Below, one piece after another: positions 1-7,677 of a stretch of 64,000 bases of DNA (position 1 is the stretch's first letter; each line of letters begins with the position of its first letter). The DNA lies in assembly GCF_020410745.1 (NCBI RefSeq), contig NZ_CP084528.1, forward strand, positions 1-64,000, read 5' to 3'. This DNA comes from Kaistella polysaccharea (lineage in GTDB: Bacteria > Bacteroidota > Bacteroidia > Flavobacteriales > Weeksellaceae). The position numbers were made by a program, and so were the translations under genes. The notes beneath the pieces were generated by a model. That model ran no database searches. It saw nothing but the letters and a program-made list of their open reading frames with translations, and was not told the DNA's origin.

Positions 1-100
1 TAAATAATCAATAGAACAAAAATTTTTTTTTCAAATTTAAAAATGAGATATTTGTCTTCCCACCAAATCTAACCACTGGAGGGAAAATTGCAGTACGAAA

Positions 101-1555
101 ATGGATGAAAATTTAACACTTATTTGGGAAAAGTGTCTTCAGTTTATGAGGGATAACCTTAATGCAGCTGAGGATAATACTGATCTAAAAAAACTTGAGA
201 ATTCTTTTGATTTATTGTTCGATAATGTTCGCCCAGTTTCCTTGGTAAGCAATAATCTTACCCTTTTGGTTCCGAGTGATTTTTACAAGGAATATATTGA
301 AGATAATTACCTTTCATTACTTTCTGCTGCGCTTAAAAAAAATATTGGAAAAGGAGTAAAACTTTGGTATTCTGTTATGGAAAATAAGCCTTCCGGACAG
401 GAAAAGCCCATTACTTTAAATGTAAAAGGCAAAAGTGTTCCGACGCCAAAAATGCAGGAAACTTTACCACCCTCTTTTTCTGCGAACCTCATTAATCCAT
501 TTGTGGTTCCTGGAATGAAGAAAATTAATATTGATTCAAACCTTAAAGCTGATTTTTCTTTTGATAATTATGTTGAAGGTGAAAGCAATAAATTTGCCTC
601 AACGGTTGCAAAATCAATTGCGAAAAGACCGGGCGCAACAGCTTTTAATCCCTTATTTTTATACGGAGGTTATGGTGTTGGAAAAACGCATTTAGGACAT
701 GCAGTTGGATTGGAAGTTAAACATGCTTATCCAGAGAAAGTGGTTCTTTATTTATCATCCGAGAAATTCATTCAGCAATTCGTTTCCGCAGCGAAAGCCC
801 ATAAGCAGACAGAATTTGCAAATTTCTACCAAATGGTTGATGTTTTAATAATTGATGATATTCAGTTTTTATCCGGCAAAAAATCTACACAAGACAGCTT
901 TTTCCATATTTTCGATTACTTGCATCAAAACGGAAAACAAATTATTCTAACTTCTGATAAAGCACCGGTGGATATTTTAGATATTCAAGACCGAATCGTT
1001 TCTCGATTTAAGTGGGGTCTTTCGGCAGAAATTAAATCTCCGGATTTCGATACACGACGAAAAATCATCGTTGATAAATTAAGCCGCGACGGAATTGTGC
1101 TGACAGAAGATATGTTAGATTATCTGGCGTCAGAAGTAAAAACAAACGTTCGCGAACTGATCGGGGTAATTAATTCAGTGATTGCATATTCGACAATCTA
1201 CAAGTCTGATTTATCATTGGAACTCCTGAAAGAAACCATCAGTAAAATTGCCGCTAATCAGAAAAAAGTCATCAACATTCCTTATATTCAGGAAGTGGTT
1301 TGTGAGTATTTTGGGATTCAAAGAGAGCAGTTGTTATCAAAAACACGTAAAAGAGAAATTGCTTTACCGAGACAGTTAGCGATGTATTTCGCAAAAGAGT
1401 TCACCAATGCAACTTTTAATAAAATTGGAGAGGAAATGGGCGGTAAAGACCATTCTACGGTAATGTATGCGTGCGATACGATAAAAGATGTTTCTAAAAT
1501 AGACAAAGAAGTTAAGAAATACGTGAAAGAATTAACGGAGAAAATTAAGCAGTAA
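101..1555 (+). CDS. dnaA: Chromosomal replication initiator protein DnaA
   Basis: DnaA binds DnaA boxes at the origin and opens the duplex for helicase loading. The 484-residue protein has the usual family length. The AAA+ domain is visible with Walker A GGYGVGKTH at about residues 189-197 and Walker B LIIDDIQF near residue 250. The C-terminal DNA-binding domain carries the DnaA signature GGKDHSTVMYAC near residue 447. The N-terminal domain (residues 1-110) is followed by a short linker. A purine-rich stretch (ctggaggg) lies about 20 bases before the ATG. A hairpin follows the stop codon, so it probably ends its own transcript. Identification is secure. Confidence 0.98.
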   Translation: MDENLTLIWEKCLQFMRDNLNAAEDNTDLKKLENSFDLLFDNVRPVSLVSNNLTLLVPSDFYKEYIEDNYLSLLSAALKKNIGKGVKLWYSVMENKPSGQEKPITLNVKGKSVPTPKMQETLPPSFSANLINPFVVPGMKKINIDSNLKADFSFDNYVEGESNKFASTVAKSIAKRPGATAFNPLFLYGGYGVGKTHLGHAVGLEVKHAYPEKVVLYLSSEKFIQQFVSAAKAHKQTEFANFYQMVDVLIIDDIQFLSGKKSTQDSFFHIFDYLHQNGKQIILTSDKAPVDILDIQDRIVSRFKWGLSAEIKSPDFDTRRKIIVDKLSRDGIVLTEDMLDYLASEVKTNVRELIGVINSVIAYSTIYKSDLSLELLKETISKIAANQKKVINIPYIQEVVCEYFGIQREQLLSKTRKREIALPRQLAMYFAKEFTNATFNKIGEEMGGKDHSTVMYACDTIKDVSKIDKEVKKYVKELTEKIKQ

Positions 1556-1576
1556 AATTTTACATATTTAATATAT

Positions 1577-1606
1577 AAAAGGAGTTTTTTTAAAATTCCT
1601 TTTTTT
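1577..1606 (+). terminator. Rho-independent terminator after dnaA
   Basis: A 12-bp stem (1577-1588 with 1592-1603, one G-T wobble) with a three-base loop is followed by a run of T. It lies 22 bases after the dnaA stop. Confidence 0.7.
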
Positions 1607-1638
1607 ATTTGTAATTTGCCCAAAACGAAAGAAAGTAG

Positions 1639-2097
1639 ATGAAAATATTAATGGTTTGTCTTGGGAATATTTGCAGAAGTCCTTTAGCGGAAGGAATTTT
1701 ACAGTCAAAATTGTCAGACGATTTTACGGTCGATTCGGCGGGGACAATAAACATGCACGAAGGAAAAAGCCCCGATCACCGAGCGGTTTCAATAGCCGAT
1801 AAATACAATATTGATATTTCTGAGCAGCAATCCAGACCTTTTAGCGCTTCAGATTTTGAAAAGTACGATAAAATCTACTGCATGGATCGAAATAATTTAA
1901 AAGATGTTTTATCCTTGGCAAAAACGGACGAAGACCGAAATAAAGTAGCCTTATTTTTGGAAAATGCCGAAGTTCCCGATCCCTATTGGGGTGATATGAA
2001 AGATTTTGATGAAGTTTTTCAACTTTTAGAAACTGCTTCTGAAAGGGTCGCAAAAGATTTAAAGTCTCGGGTAAAAAGTAAAGAGAGCCACGTATAG
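1639..2097 (+). CDS. Low-molecular-weight protein-tyrosine phosphatase
   Basis: Cytoplasmic phosphatase of the arsenate-reductase-like fold that removes phosphate from protein tyrosines. The P-loop CLGNICRSP (C-x5-R-S) begins at Cys7, with Arg13 binding phosphate. The conserved general-acid loop appears as VPDPYWGD near residue 130. The length of 152 residues is typical. It starts 35 bases after the dnaA terminator and lies 60 bases before the next gene, so the two may be co-transcribed. No tyrosine kinase or capsule gene is in the window, so the substrate is unknown. The family call is firm, the biological role is not. Confidence 0.93.
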   Translation: MKILMVCLGNICRSPLAEGILQSKLSDDFTVDSAGTINMHEGKSPDHRAVSIADKYNIDISEQQSRPFSASDFEKYDKIYCMDRNNLKDVLSLAKTDEDRNKVALFLENAEVPDPYWGDMKDFDEVFQLLETASERVAKDLKSRVKSKESHV

Positions 2098-2156
2098 CGT
2101 CTTTATGTATTTTTAGCAATCCAACAACATTTATAATCCAAAAATCAAATCGCGCA

Positions 2157-2855
2157 ATGTTATTCCTCATTCCTGCCTATTTATCTGAAAATTCACCCAT
2201 CGATTATTTCGCACCAGCGGTTAAAGAATATATTTTAAAGACTGATTATTTTTTTGTGGAAAATGAAAAAACTGCCCGAAAAGTGGTTAAATTTTTTGCA
2301 CCCGAAAAGAAACAAGCCGATTTAAAATTATTTCTCCTGGATAAAAATACAGAAAGAAAAGATCTGCAGGAAGCACAAATGCTCATGAAAAAAGGCCAGG
2401 ATTTTGGCTTGCTTTCAGAGGCCGGTTTACCTTGTCTCGCTGATCCCGGAAATGTAATGGTAAAGTGGTGTCATGAAAATAATGTGAAAGTAATCCCTAT
2501 AAATGGACCTTCTTCTATTATTATGGCGTTGATTTCTAGTGGATTTAATGGTCAGGAATTTACTTTCCATGGCTATCTACCTATCGATAAAACGGAAAAG
2601 AAAACGAAAATCAAATGGTTAGAAAATCAAATGAATCAAACAGGATATTCCCAAATCTTCATGGAAACACCTTATCGGAATAATCCGCTTTTTGAAGATC
2701 TTTGTAAATTTTTAGCGCCGACTACCAAACTATGCATCGCTGCAAATATCAATGACCCGGAAAATGAATTCATCAAAACATTAACCATAAAAGACTGGCA
2801 GAAAAATAAGCCGGAACTTCATAAAATTCCTGCGATTTTTGTTTTAGGGAAATAA
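2157..2855 (+). CDS. SAM-dependent methyltransferase, tetrapyrrole methylase (RsmI-like) family
   Basis: A 232-residue protein with the tetrapyrrole (corrin/porphyrin) methylase fold. Visible family marks are GLLSEAGLPCLADPG around residues 84-98 and INGPSSIIMALISSGFNG around residues 119-136, which match the SAM-binding loops of RsmI, the enzyme that 2'-O-methylates C1402 of 16S rRNA. It is shorter than classical RsmI (about 280 residues) and lacks its C-terminal extension. Bacteroidota often carry a short paralogue beside true RsmI, so the rRNA target is inferred only. It may be transcribed with the phosphatase gene upstream. Confidence 0.82.
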   Translation: MLFLIPAYLSENSPIDYFAPAVKEYILKTDYFFVENEKTARKVVKFFAPEKKQADLKLFLLDKNTERKDLQEAQMLMKKGQDFGLLSEAGLPCLADPGNVMVKWCHENNVKVIPINGPSSIIMALISSGFNGQEFTFHGYLPIDKTEKKTKIKWLENQMNQTGYSQIFMETPYRNNPLFEDLCKFLAPTTKLCIAANINDPENEFIKTLTIKDWQKNKPELHKIPAIFVLGK

Positions 2856-2919
2856 AGTTTAACAACCGTTAACAGCACGTTTGCACCATTGTTGATTTCA
2901 ACTTCGAAAATAAATTATT

Positions 2920-3297
2920 ATGTCAGAGAAAAAATTAGCAGGAATCTGGATGGATTCCGAAAATGCAACCGTTGTAAAAAATCACGATATTGAAAGTGCT
3001 TATAAATTTTTCGTTTGTGATCCCGTAAAAAGAGACGTTCAGCATGGCAATTCAAGCGAGAAAAATGCGAACAATGTAGAGCAAACCAATACCGCAAAGT
3101 TTTTTAAAGATTTGGAGCATTTGATCACCAACACGCAGGAGCTTTATTTAACTGGAACCGGAACGATTCAGGAACAATTCAAAAATCATCTTGCCGAAAC
3201 TGCTCAATTTAAAAATTTAAAAGTAACACTGGATACGGATCAGAAAATGAGCGACGAACAATTTTTAGAGAAAGTTAAAAGTCACTTTGGTGAATAA
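2920..3297 (+). CDS. Hypothetical protein, possible eRF1-like/host-attachment-like domain
   Basis: A soluble 125-residue protein without signal peptide or membrane segment. The start (KKLAGIWMDSENATVV), the central region (ELYLTGTGTIQEQFKNHL, about residues 75-92) and the acidic C-terminus recall the small RNase H-like eRF1 domain 3 relatives seen in many bacteria, in which a strand ending in G-x-G precedes a helix. This resemblance is weak and by eye. Upstream at about 2878-2884 is a near -7 box (cacgTTTG). A perfect bidirectional terminator follows. No neighbour points to a pathway. Confidence 0.6.
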   Translation: MSEKKLAGIWMDSENATVVKNHDIESAYKFFVCDPVKRDVQHGNSSEKNANNVEQTNTAKFFKDLEHLITNTQELYLTGTGTIQEQFKNHLAETAQFKNLKVTLDTDQKMSDEQFLEKVKSHFGE

Positions 3298-3314
3298 TAA
3301 CATTTTAGAAAGAT

Positions 3315-3345
3315 AAAAGGTCAGAAATTTCTGACCTTTTTTTTA
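3315..3345. terminator. Bidirectional terminator between convergent genes
   Basis: A perfect 26-base inverted repeat (3315-3340, arms AAAAGGTCAGAAA and its complement) with T runs on both strands. It separates the plus-strand gene ending at 3297 from the minus-strand lipoprotein gene ending at 3343. Confidence 0.8.
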
Positions 3346-3741
3346 TTTTGAATAATGATAGGTAAACGCGTCAGAACTGTCATTCGCTAAATACAAATCT
3401 GAAGCGGTTATCTGAGAAACGATAAAATTCGAATAATTACTCAGTTTTAAAAACATTCTTTCCGAATGGTCTGTATTGGTCACATCACGACCTAAAGTGT
3501 AACTTCCTTCCTTTACAATCTCATTGTTTTCTTTGATGGAATAGGTATAATTATCATTAATGGTAAGGATTCTATCGATTTTAGTATTTTCAGGTGTTTC
3601 ATGCACGTTCGCGATACCGCCATCCGTAGAAACCCAGTTCCATACACCGACATACTGTTCGTTATCGGATTCGTCTGCTCGCGTTCCACAGGCGATTATA
3701 AGCAAGAATAAACCAGCCAAAATTCCTATTTTCTTCAACAT
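3343..3741 (-). CDS. Small lipoprotein, lipocalin-like (hypothetical)
   Basis: A 132-residue precursor with a lipoprotein signal: charged start, hydrophobic stretch GILAGLFLLIIA and a lipobox cysteine at residue 18. The mature part reads VGVWNWVSTDGG..., then alternating short strands, ending in FTYHYSK. The W-x-W start followed by a beta-rich chain resembles the lipocalin-like/DUF4488-type lipoproteins common in Bacteroidota, but I cannot assign a ligand. It probably sits in the outer membrane or the periplasm. It stands alone between a shared terminator and an AT-rich gap. Confidence 0.72.
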   Translation of the reverse strand: MLKKIGILAGLFLLIIACGTRADESDNEQYVGVWNWVSTDGGIANVHETPENTKIDRILTINDNYTYSIKENNEIVKEGSYTLGRDVTNTDHSERMFLKLSNYSNFIVSQITASDLYLANDSSDAFTYHYSK

Positions 3742-3839
3742 TTTTTTTATTTAAAATTTATAATACTCAAAACTAAGATTTAAAATAGAGCTTTCATCAA
3801 TTTGCTTTGTGTTAAATCAGATACCTGATTCAAATCATT

Positions 3840-4313
3840 TTAATATTTGATGTTCCATTTTTTCAAAATAAAAGAAAGCAACCATATTGGTCCGATAAGT
3901 AAAAACTGTAAATCTTTTAGAAAACTTGGTTTTTTACCTTCTATTTTATGGCCGTAAAATTGTCCGATCCAGGAGAGAACAAAAACGACTACAAAGAAAA
4001 TCCAGGATTGGTGTTCAAATTTAACATTGACAAAATAAACCAGATGTTCCATCAACATCATTATAAAAATCATGATGACGGCAATTCTCCACGACAGTCT
4101 GAAATAAAATATGGTCACCAAAATAACTGCAATGATACTTACAATGCTGATGCAACCGAAATATTGAACACAAAAATGTGGCGTTGGAATTAATGAGATA
4201 AAACCTAAAATCGACCAAAATATTAAAGGAACACAAATCCAGTGAATTAATTTATTGGTTTGATTCTGATGACTTTCCGCGTATTCGGCAAAAAGAAGAT
4301 CTATTTTTCTCAT
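3840..4313 (-). CDS. Mpo1-like (DUF962/YGL010w family) membrane protein
   Basis: A 157-residue inner-membrane protein with about four hydrophobic segments. The N-terminal motif FAEYAESHQNQTNKLIHWICVPL is the family hallmark: H15 and H24 correspond to conserved histidines of the yeast Mpo1 dioxygenase, which alpha-oxidises phytosphingosine-derived fatty acids. A further conserved H is visible in GQFYGHKIEGKKPSFLKDLQFLLIGP near residues 118-140. Whether the bacterial protein acts on sphingoid bases is not shown, although some Bacteroidota make sphingolipids. It has no obvious operon partner. Confidence 0.85.
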   Translation of the reverse strand: MRKIDLLFAEYAESHQNQTNKLIHWICVPLIFWSILGFISLIPTPHFCVQYFGCISIVSIIAVILVTIFYFRLSWRIAVIMIFIMMLMEHLVYFVNVKFEHQSWIFFVVVFVLSWIGQFYGHKIEGKKPSFLKDLQFLLIGPIWLLSFILKKWNIKY

Positions 4314-4417
4314 TGTTTTTACATTTTTGGTTAACTAAATTTAATCATTCTTTTGCTAATTAACTGCAATTTTTCATGCCAGATATTCTGATATTTTACT
4401 ACTGCTCAATATTTACT

Positions 4418-4425
4418 TATTTTTG
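4418..4425 (+). promoter_or_regulatory. Bacteroidota -7 promoter box TATTTTTG
   Basis: An exact TAnnTTTG match 17 bases before the ATG of the methyltransferase gene at 4442. No clear -33 TTG was picked out. Confidence 0.45.
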
Positions 4426-4441
4426 CTGAAATTTAAAAGGA

Positions 4442-5149
4442 ATGAAAGATCTAATGGGGCAGGCGATTTGGGATTTTTATCATGACGAAAGTCCTGAAAA
4501 TTTATTGACCGAAACTTCTATTTCTGAGATGGATGATCTGCCAGTAGACTATCTATTTCGAGATTTTGAGGAGATGAATATGGTGGAACAAAAAGCTTTG
4601 GAATTATCGAAAGGTAAAGTTTTAGATGTTGGCGCTGGCGCCGGTTCACACAGTTTATACCTTCAAGATGAAAAAGGTTTGGATGTTTTGGCCTTAGATT
4701 TTTCTCCGAAATCAATTGAAGTTTGTAAACTACGTGGTGTTAGAAATACAGTATGTTCAGATATTCTTCAGTTTTCTGGTGAAACTTACGATACAATTTT
4801 GTTGTTAATGAATGGAACCGGAATTTTCCAGTCTCTTGATAAAATTGATGTTTACTTAGAAAAATTACATTCACTTTTAAAGGACGACGGTCAAATCTTA
4901 ATTGACAGTACTGATATTCTCTACATGTACGATCGGTCCGACGATGGCGGAGTTTTAGTCCCGACCGAACATTATTATGGGGAAGTCGATTATTTTGTTC
5001 ACTATAAATTGGATACAGAAAAACCGATTAAGTGGCTTTATTTAGATTTTGAAACCATGAAAAGAGCCGTTGAAAATAATGGATTTAAAATTGAAAAAAT
5101 TCTTCAGCAGGAAGATTCATATTTAGCCAGATTAACAAAAAAGACCTGA
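4442..5149 (+). CDS. Class I SAM-dependent methyltransferase
   Basis: A cytoplasmic 235-residue methyltransferase of the Rossmann-fold type. Motif I is VLDVGAGAGSHSLYL at about residues 60-74, followed by the acidic residue of motif II (LDVLALDFSPKSIEV) and motif IV (YDTILLLMNGTGIF). The substrate cannot be read from the sequence; similar proteins act on small molecules. The gene has its own -7 box, and its stop codon lies inside a terminator stem, so it is a single-gene unit. Confidence 0.85.
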   Translation: MKDLMGQAIWDFYHDESPENLLTETSISEMDDLPVDYLFRDFEEMNMVEQKALELSKGKVLDVGAGAGSHSLYLQDEKGLDVLALDFSPKSIEVCKLRGVRNTVCSDILQFSGETYDTILLLMNGTGIFQSLDKIDVYLEKLHSLLKDDGQILIDSTDILYMYDRSDDGGVLVPTEHYYGEVDYFVHYKLDTEKPIKWLYLDFETMKRAVENNGFKIEKILQQEDSYLARLTKKT

Positions 5150-5168
5150 ATTAATTTCAGGTCTGTTT
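5142..5168 (+). terminator. Terminator overlapping the methyltransferase stop codon
   Basis: A 9-bp perfect stem (5142-5150 with 5156-5164) with a five-base loop. The TGA at 5147-5149 is inside the left arm. A short T-rich tail follows. Confidence 0.65.
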
Positions 5169-5274
5169 GTCTTCGCTAAGTGCAACGCTTTTGCGTCCTT
5201 AAAAGCAGCTCAAAAACATTCGAATTGGAAAAATTTGCGTCTTTGCGTTAAAAAACAAATCATCCATAAATTAA
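5165..5274. other. Intergenic stretch with TTTGCGT-type repeats
   Basis: This stretch contains gcttttgcgtcc and aatttgcgtctttgcgtt, short near-repeats of TTTGCGT. Similar phrases are scattered between genes in related genomes as far as I recall. No ORF or promoter was found. Confidence 0.35.
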
Positions 5275-7308
5275 TTATCCGATCTCAATACCGTTTTCTA
5301 CTTGCTTTTCAGGTGTTACAAATACTAATTTTCCTTCTGCATCATTGGTTAAAAGCAACATTCCCTGAGATTCGATTCCTCTGATTTTACGTGGAGCAAG
5401 ATTTAATAAAATCATGACCTGTTTTCCTACACATTCTTCTGGCGTGAAACTTTCAGCAACTCCCGAAACAACCGTCCTGACATCAACTCCAGTATCGACG
5501 GAGAATTTCAATAGTTTATCTGCTTTTTCTACTTTTTCTGCAGTCAGAATTGTAGCAGTTCGTAAATCGATTTTGGTAAAATCATCAAATTGAATTTCTT
5601 CTTTCATCGGGTTCGCTTTAGGATTGGTTTTTTTGTTGGATTCTTTCGTGTTCTCTAATTTCTGAATTTGAAATTCAATCGTTTCATCTTCAATTTTAGA
5701 AAATAATAATTCTGCCGGATTAATTTGATGTCCAGTTTTGATCAATACTTTTTCGTTTTTAATGTCTGACCAGTTGAGTTGAGAAACATTAAACATTTTC
5801 TGTAATTTCTCTGCACTGAATGGCAAGAATGGTTCACAAATCTGTGCTAAACCAACGGCGATTTGAGCGGCGATAAATAAAGAACCTGCGGCTTTTTCCG
5901 GATTATCTTTAATGGTTTTCCAAGGTTCTTCAATCTGAAGATATTGATTTCCGAAACGCGCCAGATTCATCATTGCCGTTAAAGCATTTCTGAATTCGTA
6001 ATGTTCTAAGAAATTTTCAACTTCGGTAGCGGCTTTCGCAATTTCCTCAAGTTCGTCTGCATTTTCATTTCCAGCCGGAACCACGCCGTCGTAATATTTA
6101 TGAATCAAAACGGCAACTCTATTAATAAAGTTCCCGAAAATCCCCACCAATTCAGAATTGTTTTTGGTTTGGAAATCTTTCCACGTAAAGTTATTGTCTT
6201 TGGTTTCCGGCGCGGAAGAAAGTAGGGCATAACGCAAAACATCTTGCTGACCCGGGAATTCCTGAACATATTCGTGGGCCCAAACTGCCCAGTTACGCGA
6301 AGTCGAGATTTTGTCGTTTTCTAAATTTAAAAATTCAAAAGCAGGAACATTGGTCGGCATAATGTAATCACCATGCGCTTTCATCATCGCCGGAAAAATT
6401 ATACAGTGGAAAACAATATTGTCTTTTCCGATAAAATGGACCAAATCTGTATTTTCATTTTGCCAGTAATCTTTCCAGTCTTTGCCGTTTTTCTCTGCCC
6501 ATTCCTGGGTGAAAGAAATATAGCCAATCGGCGCATCAAACCAAACGTAAAGGACTTTTCCTTCTGCATCAGGAAGAGGAACAGGAACGCCCCAGTTCAA
6601 ATCCCGAGTCATCGCTCTTGGTTTCAAACCATCGGTGAGCCATGATTTTACTTGGCCGTAAACATTCGGTTTCCAATCATCTTTATGTCCTTCGATAATC
6701 CATTCATTCAAGAAATCTTCGTAATCATTTAAAGGAAGATACCAGTTTTTAGTTTCCTTTAAAATGGGAACATTTCCGCTTAACATTGATTTTGGATTAA
6801 TCAATTCTGAAGGCGAAAGGGTAGAACCACATTTTTCGCACTGATCACCATATGCGTTTTCATTACCGCAATTTGGGCAAGTTCCTACAATATAACGGTC
6901 TGCGAGGAATTCATTAGCTTGTTCATCAAAGTATTGTTCGGAAACTTCTTCGATAAACTTTCCTTTATTATATAAGGTCTTGAAAAATTCCTGACTAACA
7001 TCGTGATGTCTTTTTGAAGTCGTTCTGGAATATTCATCAAAAGAAATTCCCAAATCTTCGAAAGATTGTTTGATGATTTCGTGGTATTTGTCAACGATAT
7101 CTTGTGGAGTTACGCCTTCTTTTTTAGCACGAATAGTAATTGGAATTCCGTGTTCATCAGATCCGCAAATAAAAGCGACTTCTTTTCCTAATCTTCTGTT
7201 GAACCTCGCGTACACATCTGCAGGAATATAAACTCCTGCGAGATGGCCAATATGAACTGGTCCATTAGCATAAGGCAAGGCTGCCGTAATCAACTTTCTT
7301 TCTGACAT
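5275..7308 (-). CDS. metG: Methionine--tRNA ligase
   Basis: Cytoplasmic class I synthetase that charges tRNA-Met. The HIGH motif appears as VHIGHLAG and the KMSKS motif as KISTS. A zinc-knuckle insert ([18 protein letters not shown]) is intact. The C-terminal 110 residues form the EMAP/Arc1p-like tRNA-binding domain ([14 protein letters not shown]...). I chose the ATG at 7308 ([17 protein letters not shown]). The open frame runs further to 7347, but a -7 promoter box lies inside that extension at 7335-7328. With this start the protein is 677 residues, normal for the dimeric form. Confidence 0.97.
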   Translation of the reverse strand: MSERKLITAALPYANGPVHIGHLAGVYIPADVYARFNRRLGKEVAFICGSDEHGIPITIRAKKEGVTPQDIVDKYHEIIKQSFEDLGISFDEYSRTTSKRHHDVSQEFFKTLYNKGKFIEEVSEQYFDEQANEFLADRYIVGTCPNCGNENAYGDQCEKCGSTLSPSELINPKSMLSGNVPILKETKNWYLPLNDYEDFLNEWIIEGHKDDWKPNVYGQVKSWLTDGLKPRAMTRDLNWGVPVPLPDAEGKVLYVWFDAPIGYISFTQEWAEKNGKDWKDYWQNENTDLVHFIGKDNIVFHCIIFPAMMKAHGDYIMPTNVPAFEFLNLENDKISTSRNWAVWAHEYVQEFPGQQDVLRYALLSSAPETKDNNFTWKDFQTKNNSELVGIFGNFINRVAVLIHKYYDGVVPAGNENADELEEIAKAATEVENFLEHYEFRNALTAMMNLARFGNQYLQIEEPWKTIKDNPEKAAGSLFIAAQIAVGLAQICEPFLPFSAEKLQKMFNVSQLNWSDIKNEKVLIKTGHQINPAELLFSKIEDETIEFQIQKLENTKESNKKTNPKANPMKEEIQFDDFTKIDLRTATILTAEKVEKADKLLKFSVDTGVDVRTVVSGVAESFTPEECVGKQVMILLNLAPRKIRGIESQGMLLLTNDAEGKLVFVTPEKQVENGIEIG

Positions 7309-7327
7309 CATATAGTCTAAATTTTTG

Positions 7328-7335
7328 CAAATATA
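7328..7335 (-). promoter_or_regulatory. metG -7 promoter box TATATTTG
   Basis: An exact TAnnTTTG match on the minus strand about 20 bases before the chosen metG start. It overlaps a possible upstream in-frame ATG and so argues for the shorter protein. Confidence 0.55.
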
Positions 7336-7347
7336 AGAGTTATGCAA

Positions 7348-7677
7348 CGGAATCGAAAATATGCGTATTTAAATCATTTGTAAGAGAAGAAAATTTTTAT
7401 TTTTTATGAAAATCAGTCCCTTGATGCCTAAAAAAGGCTAAACATCTGTTTGAATTATTGTTAAAATTTTATAAAAATTTCCATTTTAACGTTTTAATTA
7501 AGTTGTTGATAAATAATAACTTATGTAAAATCGGAACTATTAATTCATGATACTTATCATCGATAATTAACAATTTGCATTATAAATTTATGATATCTGA
7601 AAAAAGAGTTAAATTGCATCGCTCCTTTTAAAGAGCACATTGTGCATTTTTGAATATAAACCTCAAATTTTATTTTT
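7348..7677. promoter_or_regulatory. Control region between metG and susC
   Basis: A 330-base AT-rich gap between divergent genes. It holds two short dyads: TTATC-ATC-GATAA at 7554-7566 and GCACA-T-TGTGC at 7635-7645. The second touches a near -7 box, CATTTTTG, at 7645-7652. There is also an exact TATTTTTG at 7671-7678 that runs into the susC GTG start. The dyads are candidate operators for a maltose-type regulator, which is not encoded in the window. No small gene was seen. Confidence 0.45.

Noticed and set aside
1-100. Replication origin next to dnaA
   Set aside because: No DnaA boxes like TTATCCACA were found in these bases; an origin may lie before the window.
5275-7347. Longer metG start (MHNSYICKN...)
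   Set aside because: The extension contains the metG -7 promoter box and is not part of known MetG N-termini.
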